Source: Armatimonadetes bacterium Uphvl-Ar1 (GTDB lineage Bacteria; Armatimonadota; Fimbriimonadia; Fimbriimonadales; Fimbriimonadaceae). Taken from it: a stretch of 64,000 nt of DNA. Positions 8,338 to 17,799 of this stretch are shown piece by piece (position 1 is the first letter of the stretch; each line of letters opens with the position of its first letter). The stretch spans positions 2,480,001 through 2,544,000 of the forward strand of contig CP021423.1 of NCBI GenBank assembly GCA_002162075.1. Reading direction: 5' to 3'. Position numbers and translations under genes: made by a program. The notes beneath the pieces are model-generated. The model was given only the letters and a program-made list of their open reading frames with translations. It ran no database searches and was not told the DNA's origin.

Positions 8338-9309
8338 ATGAGCATGGCCGAAACAACCCAATTCCTCGGCGCAACGTTTGATCCAAAGGGCGGCATGACT
8401 GCATATGAGCCTCATGAGCCGCCTCCATCAAATGGGCTCACATGGATAGCATTATCAGATCCCACGGAACTATCAAATCCAATTTTTGAACCCGTATTAA
8501 ACCGATTCCCCCTCACACTCGCTGACTTCACTGAAAAGTACAATCGTATTGGCATCGAATCTCGACCAGAAGGATTAGCCCTCTTAACGACTCTACCGCA
8601 TTGCCGAGATGGAGTCGAATACCACCCGATCGCTATCTTCGCCATCCCAAATTGCATCATCACAGTTTCCAATTTAGAACTCTCCGAGATTAAAAGTCTG
8701 TTCAACCAATGGAAACAAGACCCTATCTCAATTGGAGCGACATCGGGAAGACTATTGCACGGAATCCTAGACCTCACTTTGGATACCTTCTTTCCTGCTG
8801 TTGACTACATTAACGACGAACTAGACTCGATAGAAGAGCAAATTTTCAGTAGCTCTTCGACTGATCTTTCACGACTCATTGGCATCAAACGAGAACTCCT
8901 ATTCCTCCGCAAGAACATCTCGCCTATTCGTGAAAACATTAACTCCCTGATTCGAAATGGACAACCTGTTGTTAGCCCATCCGAACTGCCCGAATTCCAA
9001 GACATCTATAATCACAGCCTTCGCCTTTCTGAAAACGTGGATCTCAGCCGCGATCTTGTAACCGGCTTGATGGATGTTCAATTGAGCGTCACCAGCAACC
9101 ACTTGAACGAGATCATGCGAACTCTCACCGTCATCAGTACCATCTTGATGGCCGCTGCCTTGATCGCTGGAATCTACGGCATGAACTTTCAATACATTCC
9201 AGAACTCAAATGGCTTTATGGATATCCGTTCGCTATCGGCTTAATGACATTCCTAGGAATCGGAATTTATTTCACCTTTCGCAAACTCAAATTCATCGGC
9301 AAAAAGTAA
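8338..9309 (+). CDS. corA: CorA-family magnesium/divalent cation transporter
   Basis: CorA forms a pentameric Mg2+ channel. The 323-residue product has the cytoplasmic alpha/beta domain first, then the long stalk helix (SIEEQIFSSSS to RENINSLI), then two C-terminal transmembrane helices. The first of these ends in the selectivity signature YGMNF near residue 282. The usual acidic loop after GMN is short here (QYIPELKW), and the tail is basic (FRKLKFIGKK). The start is uncertain: ATG at 8338 lies only five bases after the tRNA CCA end without a clear ribosome site, while ATG at 8395 follows AAAGGGCGG. The gene converges on the CDF transporter three bases downstream. Confidence 0.9.
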   Translation: MSMAETTQFLGATFDPKGGMTAYEPHEPPPSNGLTWIALSDPTELSNPIFEPVLNRFPLTLADFTEKYNRIGIESRPEGLALLTTLPHCRDGVEYHPIAIFAIPNCIITVSNLELSEIKSLFNQWKQDPISIGATSGRLLHGILDLTLDTFFPAVDYINDELDSIEEQIFSSSSTDLSRLIGIKRELLFLRKNISPIRENINSLIRNGQPVVSPSELPEFQDIYNHSLRLSENVDLSRDLVTGLMDVQLSVTSNHLNEIMRTLTVISTILMAAALIAGIYGMNFQYIPELKWLYGYPFAIGLMTFLGIGIYFTFRKLKFIGKK

Positions 9310-9312
9310 CCC

Positions 9313-10235
9313 TTATTCCTTCTCCCAATCCATCTGGAATCTGCCGAACTCATCCTCTGGCTCCACATGAACCATCACTTTTCGAACAAACGGCATGCGC
9401 TCTGTCACCGCGTCATGAACCCGATGCGCCAAGTCATGCCCCTCCCTCACACTCAAACCTCCATCCACCAGAATGTCCAAATCCACAAAATAGTCAAGCC
9501 CCAATTTGCGCACCCAGCACCGATGGGTTCCCTTGACCCCGGTAATCGAATAAGCCACCTCCCGAATCTCTTTCACCAAAGCCTCATCCGGGGCCGCGTC
9601 CGTCAGTTCTGCCAAAGCCGGGCGCATCAAATGCCACGCATTGAACGCCAAAACCCCCGCCGCAAGCAAAGCCGCCCAGTCATCTGCTGCTTCCCATCCC
9701 CGTCCCCCAATCAATGCAATTGAAATACCAACAAACGCCGCCGCCGAAGTGATCGCATCGCTCCGGTGGTGCCATGCGTCTGCCTCCACCGCCAAACTCC
9801 GCGACTCCTGACCCCGCCGCAAGGCAAATCGAAACAACCCTTCCTTCACCACCACAACTCCAACCAGTACCGCCAAAGTGAATGGTGCCGGAGCCAGATG
9901 CGGTGTCACGATCTCTCGTACACTGGAAATCACGATCGCAACCGCCGCTCCCAGCAAAGCCACCGCAACCACAAGCGCCGCCATCGGTTCCGCCCGGCCC
10001 CGCCCATAAGGGTGTTTCTCACTCGGTGCCTCTGACGCTACCTTGAGACCTGCAAAAACAATCAGCGAACTCAAAACATCGGAGCCAGATTCAACCGCAT
10101 CCGCGACCAGGGCTTGAGAATGCCCAAGAACTCCAGCAAGCCCCTTCACCAAGGCCAACACACCGTTCGTCACCACCCCCACCAAAACCGATTGCCGCGC
10201 TAACCGAACTGCCTCCCCCGCGACACACCGCCCAT
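9313..10235 (-). CDS. Cation diffusion facilitator transporter, frameshifted near the start
   Basis: CDF proteins export Zn2+, Fe2+, Mn2+ or Co2+ in exchange for protons. Helix II carries HSQALVADAVESGSD and helix V carries DAWHHRSDAITS, giving the expected HxxxD-type metal site. The C-terminal cytoplasmic domain (GVKGTHRCWVRKLG to VMVHVEPE) is complete. In the sequence as given the frame is open only from a TTG at 10185, which cuts helix I. If the C run at 10215-10219 had six bases instead of five, translation would start at the ATG at 10235 and read MGGVSRGEAVRLARQ, a normal N-terminus, giving 307 residues. I infer a missing base rather than a pseudogene. Confidence 0.85.
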
Positions 10236-10244
10236 GCCCAAATC

Positions 10245-10712
10245 TTAACCCATCTCGGTGTCGCCATACAGGGTTTGAATGTAATTCACCTGCCCCGTGT
10301 GATAACTCACATTTGAGTTATGGTAGTTCAATACTCTGACCATCTTCCAAGGATCTGGTCCCCAGAAAGTTATCTCACTCCCTAAATCAGAGTCAGGAAA
10401 CTCTCGAATCAATTCGCATACTTCGCGGGTCTTCTCCCGCAACATCCCAACTGCTTCTTCCAATCCCAAACCCGCTTTCATCGTTTCGTACTGCTCCATA
10501 AATTCCGGCGTGAATTCAGGCATCTTTCGATCTCGAATGACGTCCACCATCGATGCCCCAATCAATGCACATTCCGCAACCTGATCCCTCGCATCCCGCC
10601 CCAAATCGAGAGGACTCCAATCAGATTTTCCTTCCGGCATCTTGGTGACAGTGAGGATCAAATCATCCATGGCCCGCATCGTTTCGTCGGCAATAAAATC
10701 TTGAGCTCGCAT
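10245..10712 (-). CDS. DinB-like four-helix protein
   Basis: A 155-residue helical protein whose C-terminal segment NYHNSNVSYHTGQVNYIQTLYGD matches the last helix of DinB/YfiT-like proteins, which hold a metal through three histidines. Two of these are visible (in YHNSN and YHTGQ); the usual first histidine near the N-terminus is not obvious. Members include thiol-dependent enzymes and damage-inducible proteins of unknown role. Start is either ATG 10712 (MRAQDFI) or ATG 10730; neither has a strong ribosome site. It ends ten bases from the CDF gene, so the two may be cotranscribed. Confidence 0.7.
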   Translation of the reverse strand: MRAQDFIADETMRAMDDLILTVTKMPEGKSDWSPLDLGRDARDQVAECALIGASMVDVIRDRKMPEFTPEFMEQYETMKAGLGLEEAVGMLREKTREVCELIREFPDSDLGSEITFWGPDPWKMVRVLNYHNSNVSYHTGQVNYIQTLYGDTEMG

Positions 10713-10792
10713 GAACCAACCATACACCACACGTCTGCAATAAATTCTGTGAATACGTAATCATCAGCCAAAAAACATCGTAAACTCTTCTT

Positions 10793-13306
10793 ATGCGCAT
10801 GCCCTGCTTCGGTCTTATTGCCGTTCTCCTAACCCCAATACTTTCTGCCGATCCGCGCATCCCCAATCCCGCATTCCTCGACTCCCGAACCGAAATTCGC
10901 CTCGCCCTACCCACACCGAGCGAAACCGCCAAACCCGAAGACTACATTCTCAAAGTCGGCAAGCAAAGGATCACCCCGATCAAACTCGAAGTCACCGAAT
11001 ACGCCAAGAAGCCAACGTCCCCCGCCACCCCCGACAAAGTCGTCCTTCCCGGCACCATCGCCCCTGCTCTCGGCGGCAACTCATGGGATCCAAACGACGA
11101 CACCACCCGCATGACCCAAGTCAGCCCCGGAATCTACGAACTCAGCATCTTTATCCCCGGCGGAACTTACGAATTCAAAATCGCCCGCGGCGGCTCCTGG
11201 GCCGAAAACTACGGCTCTAACTTCACCAAAGACGGGCAAAACATCCGGCTTGTCGTCCCCGCTCCCGAGGCACCCGTCAAGTTCGTAGTCAACTTCAATG
11301 ACAACACTTTTTACGATTCCATCAACAACCCCGACCAAGTCAAGCCGCCCACAAACGCCCGCCGGGCCAACCAAGACCCCGATGGTGCAAAGCAAAAAAT
11401 CCGCACCATTGCTCTCACTCTCCCCCGGCCCCTAACCAACCAAGAACTCCTCCGGCCTCTCACCCTCGGCGACCACACCGTCGTCCTGCGCAATGTCCTC
11501 GTCGACCCCGCTTTCTATTACAGCAAAACCGATCTCGGCCCCACATACACTCGCGCCAGAACCACCTTCAAAGTCTGGTCACCGCCCAGCACTTCCGCCC
11601 AAATCGTCTTCCCAAGTCTCAAAAAGTCATTCCCCATGCGCCGGGGCACCGCCGGAGTCTGGTACATCGAAGTTCCTGGCGACCTCCACGGTCAAACTTA
11701 CTATTACGCTTTTCGTAGTTACGGTCAAACCCGTACCGCCGCCGACATCTATGCCCCCGCGGCAACCCAACTCAGCGGCCTCAGCATGGTTGTGGATATG
11801 CGCCGCACCGATCCGGTCGGTTGGTCCCGCCACCTCCCAAAACTCACTCGACCAAAAACCGAGAGCATCATCTACGAACTCCACGTCCGGGATTTCACTG
11901 TCGATCCGGCCAGCGGCATCAAACCCGAATGGCGAGGAAAGTACCTCGGATTCACCCAAACAGGTACGAAGAGCGGTTCCCTTCCCACCGGCATTGACTA
12001 CCTCAAATGGCTAGGCGTAACTGATATCCACATCCTCCCATTCCAAAACTTCAATCCCGATCACAGCCAAAACTACAACTGGGGATACGAAACCACCTTG
12101 TTCAATGTCCCCGAAGAACAATACAGCACCAACCCCGCTGACCCCATAACCACTATTCGCGAAACCAAACAGATGATCCACGCGCTTCATCAAGCAAACC
12201 TGCGCGTAGTCCTCGATGTCGTTTACAACCACACCGTCCCCACCAACGGTCCCCGCTCCGCATTTGACCAGACCGTTCCCTACTTCTGGTTCCGCACCAA
12301 CGATGCGGGCGAACTGCTCAACGAATCTGGAGTCGGAAACGCGCTGCACGACGAGCGGCCCATGGTGCGCAAGTATGTCCGCGAAAGCCTCATCTACTGG
12401 CTCCGTGAATACAAACTGGACGGCTATCGCTTTGACCTGATCGGGATGTTCACTCCGGATTCAGTTCGCGACTGGGCCGAAGCAATGAAAAAGGTTCGAC
12501 CCGACGCCGTCATCTATGGCGAACCCTGGACAGGTGGCGGACCAACGCGATTCGCCAAAGGAGCCCAGCGGGGAATGGGTGTGGCTGTCTTCAACGACAA
12601 TTTCCGCAACGCCATCCGTGGCGGACTCGACGGCCCCGATCTCGGTTTTATGACTGGTCAAGGCGACACGAATGCGATCCGTGAAGGAATCCAAGGTTCG
12701 ATCAACTCCTTCGCCCATGAGCCGATCGAAACCATCAACTACGTCTCTGCCCATGACAACCTCACCCTGCTAGACAAGATCACCCTTACCCTCCCTGGTG
12801 CCGACAAAGCACTCCAACACCGCGCCCTCACCCTTGCAACCGCGATTCCCCTGCTCAGCCAAGGCGTGCCTTTCTTGGAAGGTGGCCCAGAAATGGGGCG
12901 GACAAAAGGCGGAAACCACAACTCTTACAACGCGGGCGATGAAGCCAACCAGTTCGACTGGCAACGGATGGGAGAGTGGGAAAACACTGCCCGAACGGTC
13001 AAAGCCCTCATTGAACTTCGCCGAACTGAATCAGCCTTCCGCCACACCACCGCCGAAGCAGTCCGCAAAAATCTCACATTCATCCCGTCCCCCGAAGGCA
13101 CCGTCGCTTACAGGCTCAAATCTCAGGATGGCGACCTTATTGTCCTCCTCAACGGCACCCGTCAGGATCACCCGATGCCCCTGCCCGCCGGGAACTGGAG
13201 CCTCCGACTTGCCACCGATGGCGTCTTCACAATGCAAGCCTTCTGGAACAACCAATTCCCCGCTCCAGCGTTGACGGCCGTCGTTCTCAAAGAATCCCGA
13301 GAGTGA
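10793..13306 (+). CDS. Exported type I pullulanase (GH13)
   Basis: An 837-residue alpha-1,6-glucan debranching enzyme. Residues 1-19 form a signal peptide ending LSAD. An E-set/carbohydrate-binding-like domain lies near residues 90-150 and a CBM48-type domain near 250-335 (RTTFKVWSPPSTSAQIVF). The catalytic barrel shows the pullulanase YNWGY motif near 424, region I VVLDVVYNHT, nucleophile Asp in GYRFDLIG near 547, acid/base Glu in YGEPW near 577, and region IV VSAHDN near 650. It would attack pullulan, glycogen or starch in the periplasm or outside. The gene stands alone between divergent and unrelated neighbours. Confidence 0.92.
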   Translation: MRMPCFGLIAVLLTPILSADPRIPNPAFLDSRTEIRLALPTPSETAKPEDYILKVGKQRITPIKLEVTEYAKKPTSPATPDKVVLPGTIAPALGGNSWDPNDDTTRMTQVSPGIYELSIFIPGGTYEFKIARGGSWAENYGSNFTKDGQNIRLVVPAPEAPVKFVVNFNDNTFYDSINNPDQVKPPTNARRANQDPDGAKQKIRTIALTLPRPLTNQELLRPLTLGDHTVVLRNVLVDPAFYYSKTDLGPTYTRARTTFKVWSPPSTSAQIVFPSLKKSFPMRRGTAGVWYIEVPGDLHGQTYYYAFRSYGQTRTAADIYAPAATQLSGLSMVVDMRRTDPVGWSRHLPKLTRPKTESIIYELHVRDFTVDPASGIKPEWRGKYLGFTQTGTKSGSLPTGIDYLKWLGVTDIHILPFQNFNPDHSQNYNWGYETTLFNVPEEQYSTNPADPITTIRETKQMIHALHQANLRVVLDVVYNHTVPTNGPRSAFDQTVPYFWFRTNDAGELLNESGVGNALHDERPMVRKYVRESLIYWLREYKLDGYRFDLIGMFTPDSVRDWAEAMKKVRPDAVIYGEPWTGGGPTRFAKGAQRGMGVAVFNDNFRNAIRGGLDGPDLGFMTGQGDTNAIREGIQGSINSFAHEPIETINYVSAHDNLTLLDKITLTLPGADKALQHRALTLATAIPLLSQGVPFLEGGPEMGRTKGGNHNSYNAGDEANQFDWQRMGEWENTARTVKALIELRRTESAFRHTTAEAVRKNLTFIPSPEGTVAYRLKSQDGDLIVLLNGTRQDHPMPLPAGNWSLRLATDGVFTMQAFWNNQFPAPALTAVVLKESRE

Positions 13307-13417
13307 CAGTATTTTTGCCTGTTTTGGCGGATGGCTGAAATCAGAAGAAAAAAGCAGGAATACTAGAGATTCATTGGATCGAACGTAGTGTTCGCCCTGC
13401 TTTTCGGAGAAGACAAC

Positions 13418-14398
13418 ATGAAATTGATTTCATCAATGGGTGCCCTCACCCTCCTCGCGGCTCTCAGCTCAGCCCAAACCCTCTACAGCAACGACTTTGA
13501 TACCGACACCACGTCAAACTGGAATTTCTTTACGAACGTCACAGGTGATACGGCAGCGCAAGGTGATCAAGGTAATGCTGCAGACTTCTTTTTTGATTAC
13601 TCAACCGTCGGTATCAGCGCGGCACCCGGTTCTTCAACCACTCGAGGCTTAAGGCTTCAAGCGAACATCATCGGAACGCCAAACCCGACCGGTACTGCAC
13701 TCTACGGTGCAAGCGTTTCACCTCTGGGACTGACTTTGAATGGCGACTACCGTCTGAAATTCCATGCATGGCAGAATTACCATGGTCCGCTTGGTGCGGG
13801 TGGGAGCGGCTCAACCCATGTAACTATGGCTGGGATTGGCGTTTCAGGCACAACAATTCAAGTTCCTGGATCTGCTGTTAATGGAACCGCGTTCGGAATG
13901 ACCGGAGATGGTGGTTCGACCGTCGACTACCGGGTGTACAACGGGAGTGCATCAGTTGCTGCCACGTCCACTGGATTCTATGCCTCAGGAACCGCAGCTG
14001 GCTCCAACAATAGCAACAATGCTTATTGGACTGCACTTTACGGAGGGGCTTCCGCTCCCGCCGCTCAACTTGCGCTGTTCCCTGGTCAAACAGGAGCTAC
14101 GAGTGCTGGTGCAGCCGGCTTCGCGTGGCGTTCGTGGGAGATCCTCAAAGTTGGCAATACCGTAACTTGGTTTGTTGACGGCAATCTCCATGGGACGGTA
14201 ACGGGTGCAGCCCTCCCCGGCAACAACATCTTCTTTGCCCAAACCGATATCAATGCCGGTTCATCAACTGACAACAATAGCATTGCCCTTCAGTTCGGAC
14301 TCATCGACAACGTTCAAGTCGAAGCCGTTCCCGAACCCGCAACCATGACCGTCCTCGGACTTGCGGCCCTCGCCGCCCTCAAGCGACGAAAGAAGTAA
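13418..14398 (+). CDS. PEP-CTERM sorted exported protein
   Basis: A 326-residue protein with signal peptide MKLISSMGALTLLAALSSAQ and a C-terminal sorting tag: VPEPATM, a hydrophobic stretch (TVLGLAALAAL) and a basic end KRRKK. That layout is the PEP-CTERM signal recognised by exosortase in bacteria that make exopolysaccharide. The body is rich in Gly, Ser, Thr and Asn (TLYSNDFDTDTTSNWNFFTN) and looks like a lectin/LamG-type jelly roll, which is inference. Start ATG 13418 has GGAG at good spacing; the GTG-type start at 13388 is less likely. A strong hairpin follows the stop. Confidence 0.88.
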   Translation: MKLISSMGALTLLAALSSAQTLYSNDFDTDTTSNWNFFTNVTGDTAAQGDQGNAADFFFDYSTVGISAAPGSSTTRGLRLQANIIGTPNPTGTALYGASVSPLGLTLNGDYRLKFHAWQNYHGPLGAGGSGSTHVTMAGIGVSGTTIQVPGSAVNGTAFGMTGDGGSTVDYRVYNGSASVAATSTGFYASGTAAGSNNSNNAYWTALYGGASAPAAQLALFPGQTGATSAGAAGFAWRSWEILKVGNTVTWFVDGNLHGTVTGAALPGNNIFFAQTDINAGSSTDNNSIALQFGLIDNVQVEAVPEPATMTVLGLAALAALKRRKK

Positions 14399-14420
14399 GT
14401 TCAAAGCACAAAAACGAACA

Positions 14421-14452
14421 AGGACGCCCGGGCCACAACGCCCGGGCGTCCT
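14421..14452. terminator. Strong 13-bp hairpin after the PEP-CTERM gene
   Basis: AGGACGCCCGGGC and GCCCGGGCGTCCT are perfect complements around a six-base loop CACAAC. No T run follows on the + strand; the A-rich stretch before it (14411-14420) would give T residues only for minus-strand transcripts. It probably ends the PEP-CTERM transcript or protects its 3' end. Confidence 0.6.
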
Positions 14453-14478
14453 CGCGCCAACCCCGTAAACTATCAACC

Positions 14479-15981
14479 ATGAGCCAATTCGACACCGTCG
14501 TCACCAAACTTATTCCCAACCTTGCCGAATTCCAAGGCAGTGACCTCACCGTCACCACCCCCATCGATGGCTCAACTCTCGTCACCCTCCGATTCAACAC
14601 CCCCGAAGAAATCGAAGCTATCATCGCCAAATCTCAAGCCGCCTTCCTCGCTTGGCGCGAGGTCCCCGCCCCTCGCCGTGGTGAGCTCGTCCGACTCCTC
14701 GGCAACAAGCTCCGAGAATACAAAGAAGACCTCAGCCAACTCGTCACCCTCGAATGCGGCAAGATTATTGAAGAAGGGCGCGGCGAAGTCCAAGAAATGA
14801 TCGACATCTGTGACTTTGCCGTCGGTCTCAGCCGCCAACTCTACGGCCTGACCATCCAATCCGAACGCCCCAACCACACCATGCAAGAAAACTGGCTCCC
14901 GCTCGGGCCAGTCGGCATCATCAGCGCATTCAATTTTCCCGTCGCCGTCTGGTCATGGAACGCCGCCCTCGCCTTCGTCTGCGGCGACAGCACCATCTGG
15001 AAGCCCTCCGAAAAAACTCCCCTCACTGCCATTGCAGTTCAAAACATCCTCAACGAAGTCCTCAAAGATTTCCCCGAAGCCCCCGAGGGTCTGAGCCAAA
15101 TCTTCATTGGTGACGCAAAAGGCGGCAATCAAATGGTCGAAGACCACCGCATTCCCCTGATCTCCGCCACCGGCTCAACCCGAATGGGCAGCATCGTCGG
15201 CCCCAAAGTCGCCGCCCGATTTGGACGTTCACTCCTCGAACTCGGCGGCAACAACGCGATCATCGTCACCCCATCTGCCGACCTCGCCGTGGCCATCCCC
15301 AGCATCCTCTTCGGCAGCGTTGGCACCGCCGGGCAACGATGCACCACCACCCGCCGCGTTTTTGTCCACGAGTCAATCATCGACAAAGTCTTTGAAACTC
15401 TCAAATCTGCCTACCAGCAGATCGGATCATCCAAAGTCGGCAATCCGCTCGAAAGCACCACCCTCGTCGGCCCCGTCATCGATCAAGAAGCCTTCGACAA
15501 CATGCAATCCGCGATCGAACGCATTCGACCTCATGCCCAGGAAATCGTCGGAGGACAACAACTCCTCTCCGAATCCGGCGGATACTATGCCCACCCGTGC
15601 CTTGTTAGGCTCAGCGATCATCCCGAAGTCATCCACACCGAAACATTCGCGCCGCTCACCTACCTCATCCCCTATTCAGACCTCGCCCAGGCCATGGCCA
15701 TGCACAACTCCGTGCCCCAGGGCCTCAGCAGCGCGATCATGACCACCGACGTCCGCGAAGCCGAATTCTTCAAACGCCATAGCGACTGCGGCATCGCCAA
15801 CGTCAACATCGGCACCTCCGGTGCCGAAATCGGCGGTGCCTTCGGTGGCGAAAAAGAAACCGGCGGCGGCCGCGAATCCGGCTCCGACTCCTGGAAGTTC
15901 TACATGCGACGCCAAACTAGCACCACCTATTTTGGTCAAGACCGTCCCGCCCTCGCTCAAGGCATCACCTTTGATGTGTAG
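14479..15981 (+). CDS. ALDH7-type aldehyde dehydrogenase (piperideine-6-carboxylate dehydrogenase family)
   Basis: A 500-residue NAD-dependent aldehyde dehydrogenase. The general-base Glu lies in LLELGGNNA near 254 and the catalytic Cys in GTAGQRCTTTRR near 289. The antiquitin branch is marked by GGNNAI, the QRCTTTRR block and the tail ESGSDSWKFYMRR. That branch oxidises alpha-aminoadipate semialdehyde to alpha-aminoadipate in lysine breakdown, or serves betaine-aldehyde-like substrates. No other lysine-degradation gene is nearby, so the substrate is inference. The ATG at 14479 follows the hairpin by 26 bases. Confidence 0.9.
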   Translation: MSQFDTVVTKLIPNLAEFQGSDLTVTTPIDGSTLVTLRFNTPEEIEAIIAKSQAAFLAWREVPAPRRGELVRLLGNKLREYKEDLSQLVTLECGKIIEEGRGEVQEMIDICDFAVGLSRQLYGLTIQSERPNHTMQENWLPLGPVGIISAFNFPVAVWSWNAALAFVCGDSTIWKPSEKTPLTAIAVQNILNEVLKDFPEAPEGLSQIFIGDAKGGNQMVEDHRIPLISATGSTRMGSIVGPKVAARFGRSLLELGGNNAIIVTPSADLAVAIPSILFGSVGTAGQRCTTTRRVFVHESIIDKVFETLKSAYQQIGSSKVGNPLESTTLVGPVIDQEAFDNMQSAIERIRPHAQEIVGGQQLLSESGGYYAHPCLVRLSDHPEVIHTETFAPLTYLIPYSDLAQAMAMHNSVPQGLSSAIMTTDVREAEFFKRHSDCGIANVNIGTSGAEIGGAFGGEKETGGGRESGSDSWKFYMRRQTSTTYFGQDRPALAQGITFDV

Positions 15982-16070
15982 GCAAAACCTGGTGAACCTT
16001 GTCTCGTCTTCATATGCAAGATAAGGTTCATCTCGCCCAATTGGTTCAATTCCCCCCGCTTCCACATCCC

Positions 16071-16096
16071 GTCATTCCGGGCGTGACCCGGAATCC
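16071..16096. repeat. Dispersed repeat, family C copy 1
   Basis: GTCATTCCGGGCGTGACCCG continuing to GAATCC contains the short palindrome ATTCCGGG/CCCGGAAT. The same 25 bases recur exactly at 44871-44895 and in diverged form at 26217 and 26368. It sits in the 223-base gap between the dehydrogenase and the toxin-antitoxin pair. Confidence 0.75.
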
Positions 16097-16204
16097 AAGT
16101 CTAAGCACAGCTCTTTGGCTAAATCCGGTGCAAGATCACTTAGCTGCACCTGTAGCTCGAACCAATCATGCACAAAATTTACGGTTCAATCGTATAATCA
16201 CCGT

Positions 16205-16435
16205 ATGGCCTTTGACCGAATCACTCTCGACCCAACCATGATGAATGGTCAGCCGTGCATCAGAGGCATGAGGATCACCGTTCGCCGGGTTCTCGAGATC
16301 GTCGCAACATACCCCGACCGATCCGAGCTTTTCGCTGAATATCCCGACCTCACGGAAGACGATATTCAACAAGCCCTCGGCTACGCTGCGGCATCTCTCG
16401 CCGACGAAACGTACGAGACTCAATTCGCTTCCTAA
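16205..16435 (+). CDS. DUF433 antitoxin-like protein
   Basis: A 76-residue protein starting MAFDRITLDP and containing the DUF433 signature GQPCIRGMRITV, then VATYPDRSELFAEYPDLTEDDIQQAL. The fold is a small winged helix that binds DNA in VapB-like antitoxins. Its TAA stop overlaps the ATG of the DUF5615 gene (TAATG), so the two are translationally coupled. Family knowledge and context support a role as antitoxin and autoregulator. The reading upstream of 16205 has no homology, so I start at MAF. Confidence 0.87.
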   Translation: MAFDRITLDPTMMNGQPCIRGMRITVRRVLEIVATYPDRSELFAEYPDLTEDDIQQALGYAAASLADETYETQFAS

Positions 16436-16800
16436 TGCGAATTCTTCTTGACCAAGGAATCCCATTATCCCTATCGCAAATATTGAATGAGCACGGATTC
16501 CAAGCAACTCATACCTCTCAAGTCAATCTGCAAAGTGCTTCTGATAATGAAATCATTTCAAAAGCTATCGGAAAATTTGACGCAATAGTCACGTTTGATT
16601 CAGATTTTCATTCAATCCTGGCGCGAAATTCAATATCAAACATCACCATAATCCGTCTTCGCACTCAAGGTCAAAAGGCTCCGGAAATCGCAAAACTACT
16701 TGTGCCCGTCCTTCTCACCCATCAAGAAACAATCACCATGGGTTCAGCGATCTCGGTAACCGATCGCAGAGTTTCGATCCGGCGACTGCCAATCATATAG
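16435..16800 (+). CDS. DUF5615 PIN-like toxin
   Basis: A 121-residue PIN-fold protein. Acidic residues expected for a metal-dependent RNase site are present: Asp in MRILLDQGIP (residue 6), Asp in DAIVTFDSDFH (near 54-57) and the following strand ITIIRLRT. DUF5615 (Mut7-C-like) proteins pair with DUF433 antitoxins. The overlap with the antitoxin stop supports a type II toxin-antitoxin unit. RNase activity is inferred, not shown. Confidence 0.87.
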   Translation: MRILLDQGIPLSLSQILNEHGFQATHTSQVNLQSASDNEIISKAIGKFDAIVTFDSDFHSILARNSISNITIIRLRTQGQKAPEIAKLLVPVLLTHQETITMGSAISVTDRRVSIRRLPII

Positions 16801-16848
16801 TCCCAACCCCTTCCGAACAGTGAAACGTTTCGTTTCGTATTACAAACC

Positions 16849-17798
16849 ATGACCGACCGAATCCAAGGCATCCACCATGTCACTGCCATGTCCAGTGACC
16901 CCCAACGCAATGTCAATTTCTACTCCGGAATCCTCGGCCTCCGCCTCGTCAAAGTCACGATCAACTACGACGACCCCAGCACCTACCACCTTTATTACGG
17001 CGATCCGCAAGGCTCCCCCGGCACCCTGATCACCTTCTTCCCCTGGCCCCAAAGCCCCCAAGGAACCATTGGCCTCGGCCAAGCCACGTCCTTCTCATTT
17101 GCCATCCCCAAGAACGCATCCGCCTACTGGATCACCCGCCTTTCCGATGCCGGTGTCCCCTTCACCACCGAAGAACGCTTCGGCCTTCCCCTCCTGCGGT
17201 TCCAAGACCACGACGGCTTCCAAATCGAGCTCGTTGAGTCCATTGAAACCCCAAACCCTCAAGTCGCCTGGGACAACACCCCCGCCGAAGTCGCCATCCA
17301 CGGCTTCCACGGTGTCCAGCTCGCATCAGTGAGACCCGATAGCACCGAACGACTCCTCACCGAAACCATGGGCTATTTCTTAGTAGCCGAAGAAAACCAA
17401 ATCAAACTCTTCCGAAGCCCCGCCCCCCTCGCCAACACCGTCGAACTCACCCAATCCCAAGTCCAAATCGGTCGAATGGGAACCGGAATCGTCCACCACG
17501 TTGCTTTCCGAGCCGAAGACGACGCCGATCACGCCGCATGGCGCGAAAAATTCGTCACTGCCGGAATGCGACCCACGGAGTTCATTGACCGCAACTATTT
17601 CCACAGCATCTACTTCCGGGAACCCGGCGGAATCCTTTATGAAATCGCCACCGACCCCCAGGCATGACCTACAACGAACCCATCGAAACGCTCGGTACCC
17701 ACCTCGTCCTCCCCCCATGGCTCGAGGAAGACCGCGCAAACGTCATCAAAAACCTGCCCTCCTTCGAATCTTTCACCGGAGCAAAATTCCCGAACTGA
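16849..17798 (+). CDS. VOC-family ring-cleaving dioxygenase (MhqO/MhqA-like), frameshifted near the C-terminus
   Basis: A two-domain vicinal-oxygen-chelate protein. The first module starts IQGIHHVTAM with metal His near residue 9; the second has HGFHGVQLAS and GIVHHVAFRA; the Glu ligand is in GILYEIATD near 267. Relatives are the MhqO/MhqA ring-cleaving enzymes induced by quinones. The frame stops at 17667, but the missing C-terminus continues in another frame (GMTYNEPIETLGTHLVLPPW, ending with TGA at 17796-17798). One extra C in the run at 17655-17659 restores DPPGMTYNEP and a 316-residue protein. I infer a sequence error. The next gene begins two bases after the corrected stop. Confidence 0.86.
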
Positions 17799-17799
17799 C

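Noticed and set aside
17655-17798. In-frame TGA at 17665 of the dioxygenase as a selenocysteine codon, given the tRNA-Sec nearby
   Set aside because: Reading through in the same frame gives no homologous C-terminus; the correct end is in another frame and is restored by one C in the run.
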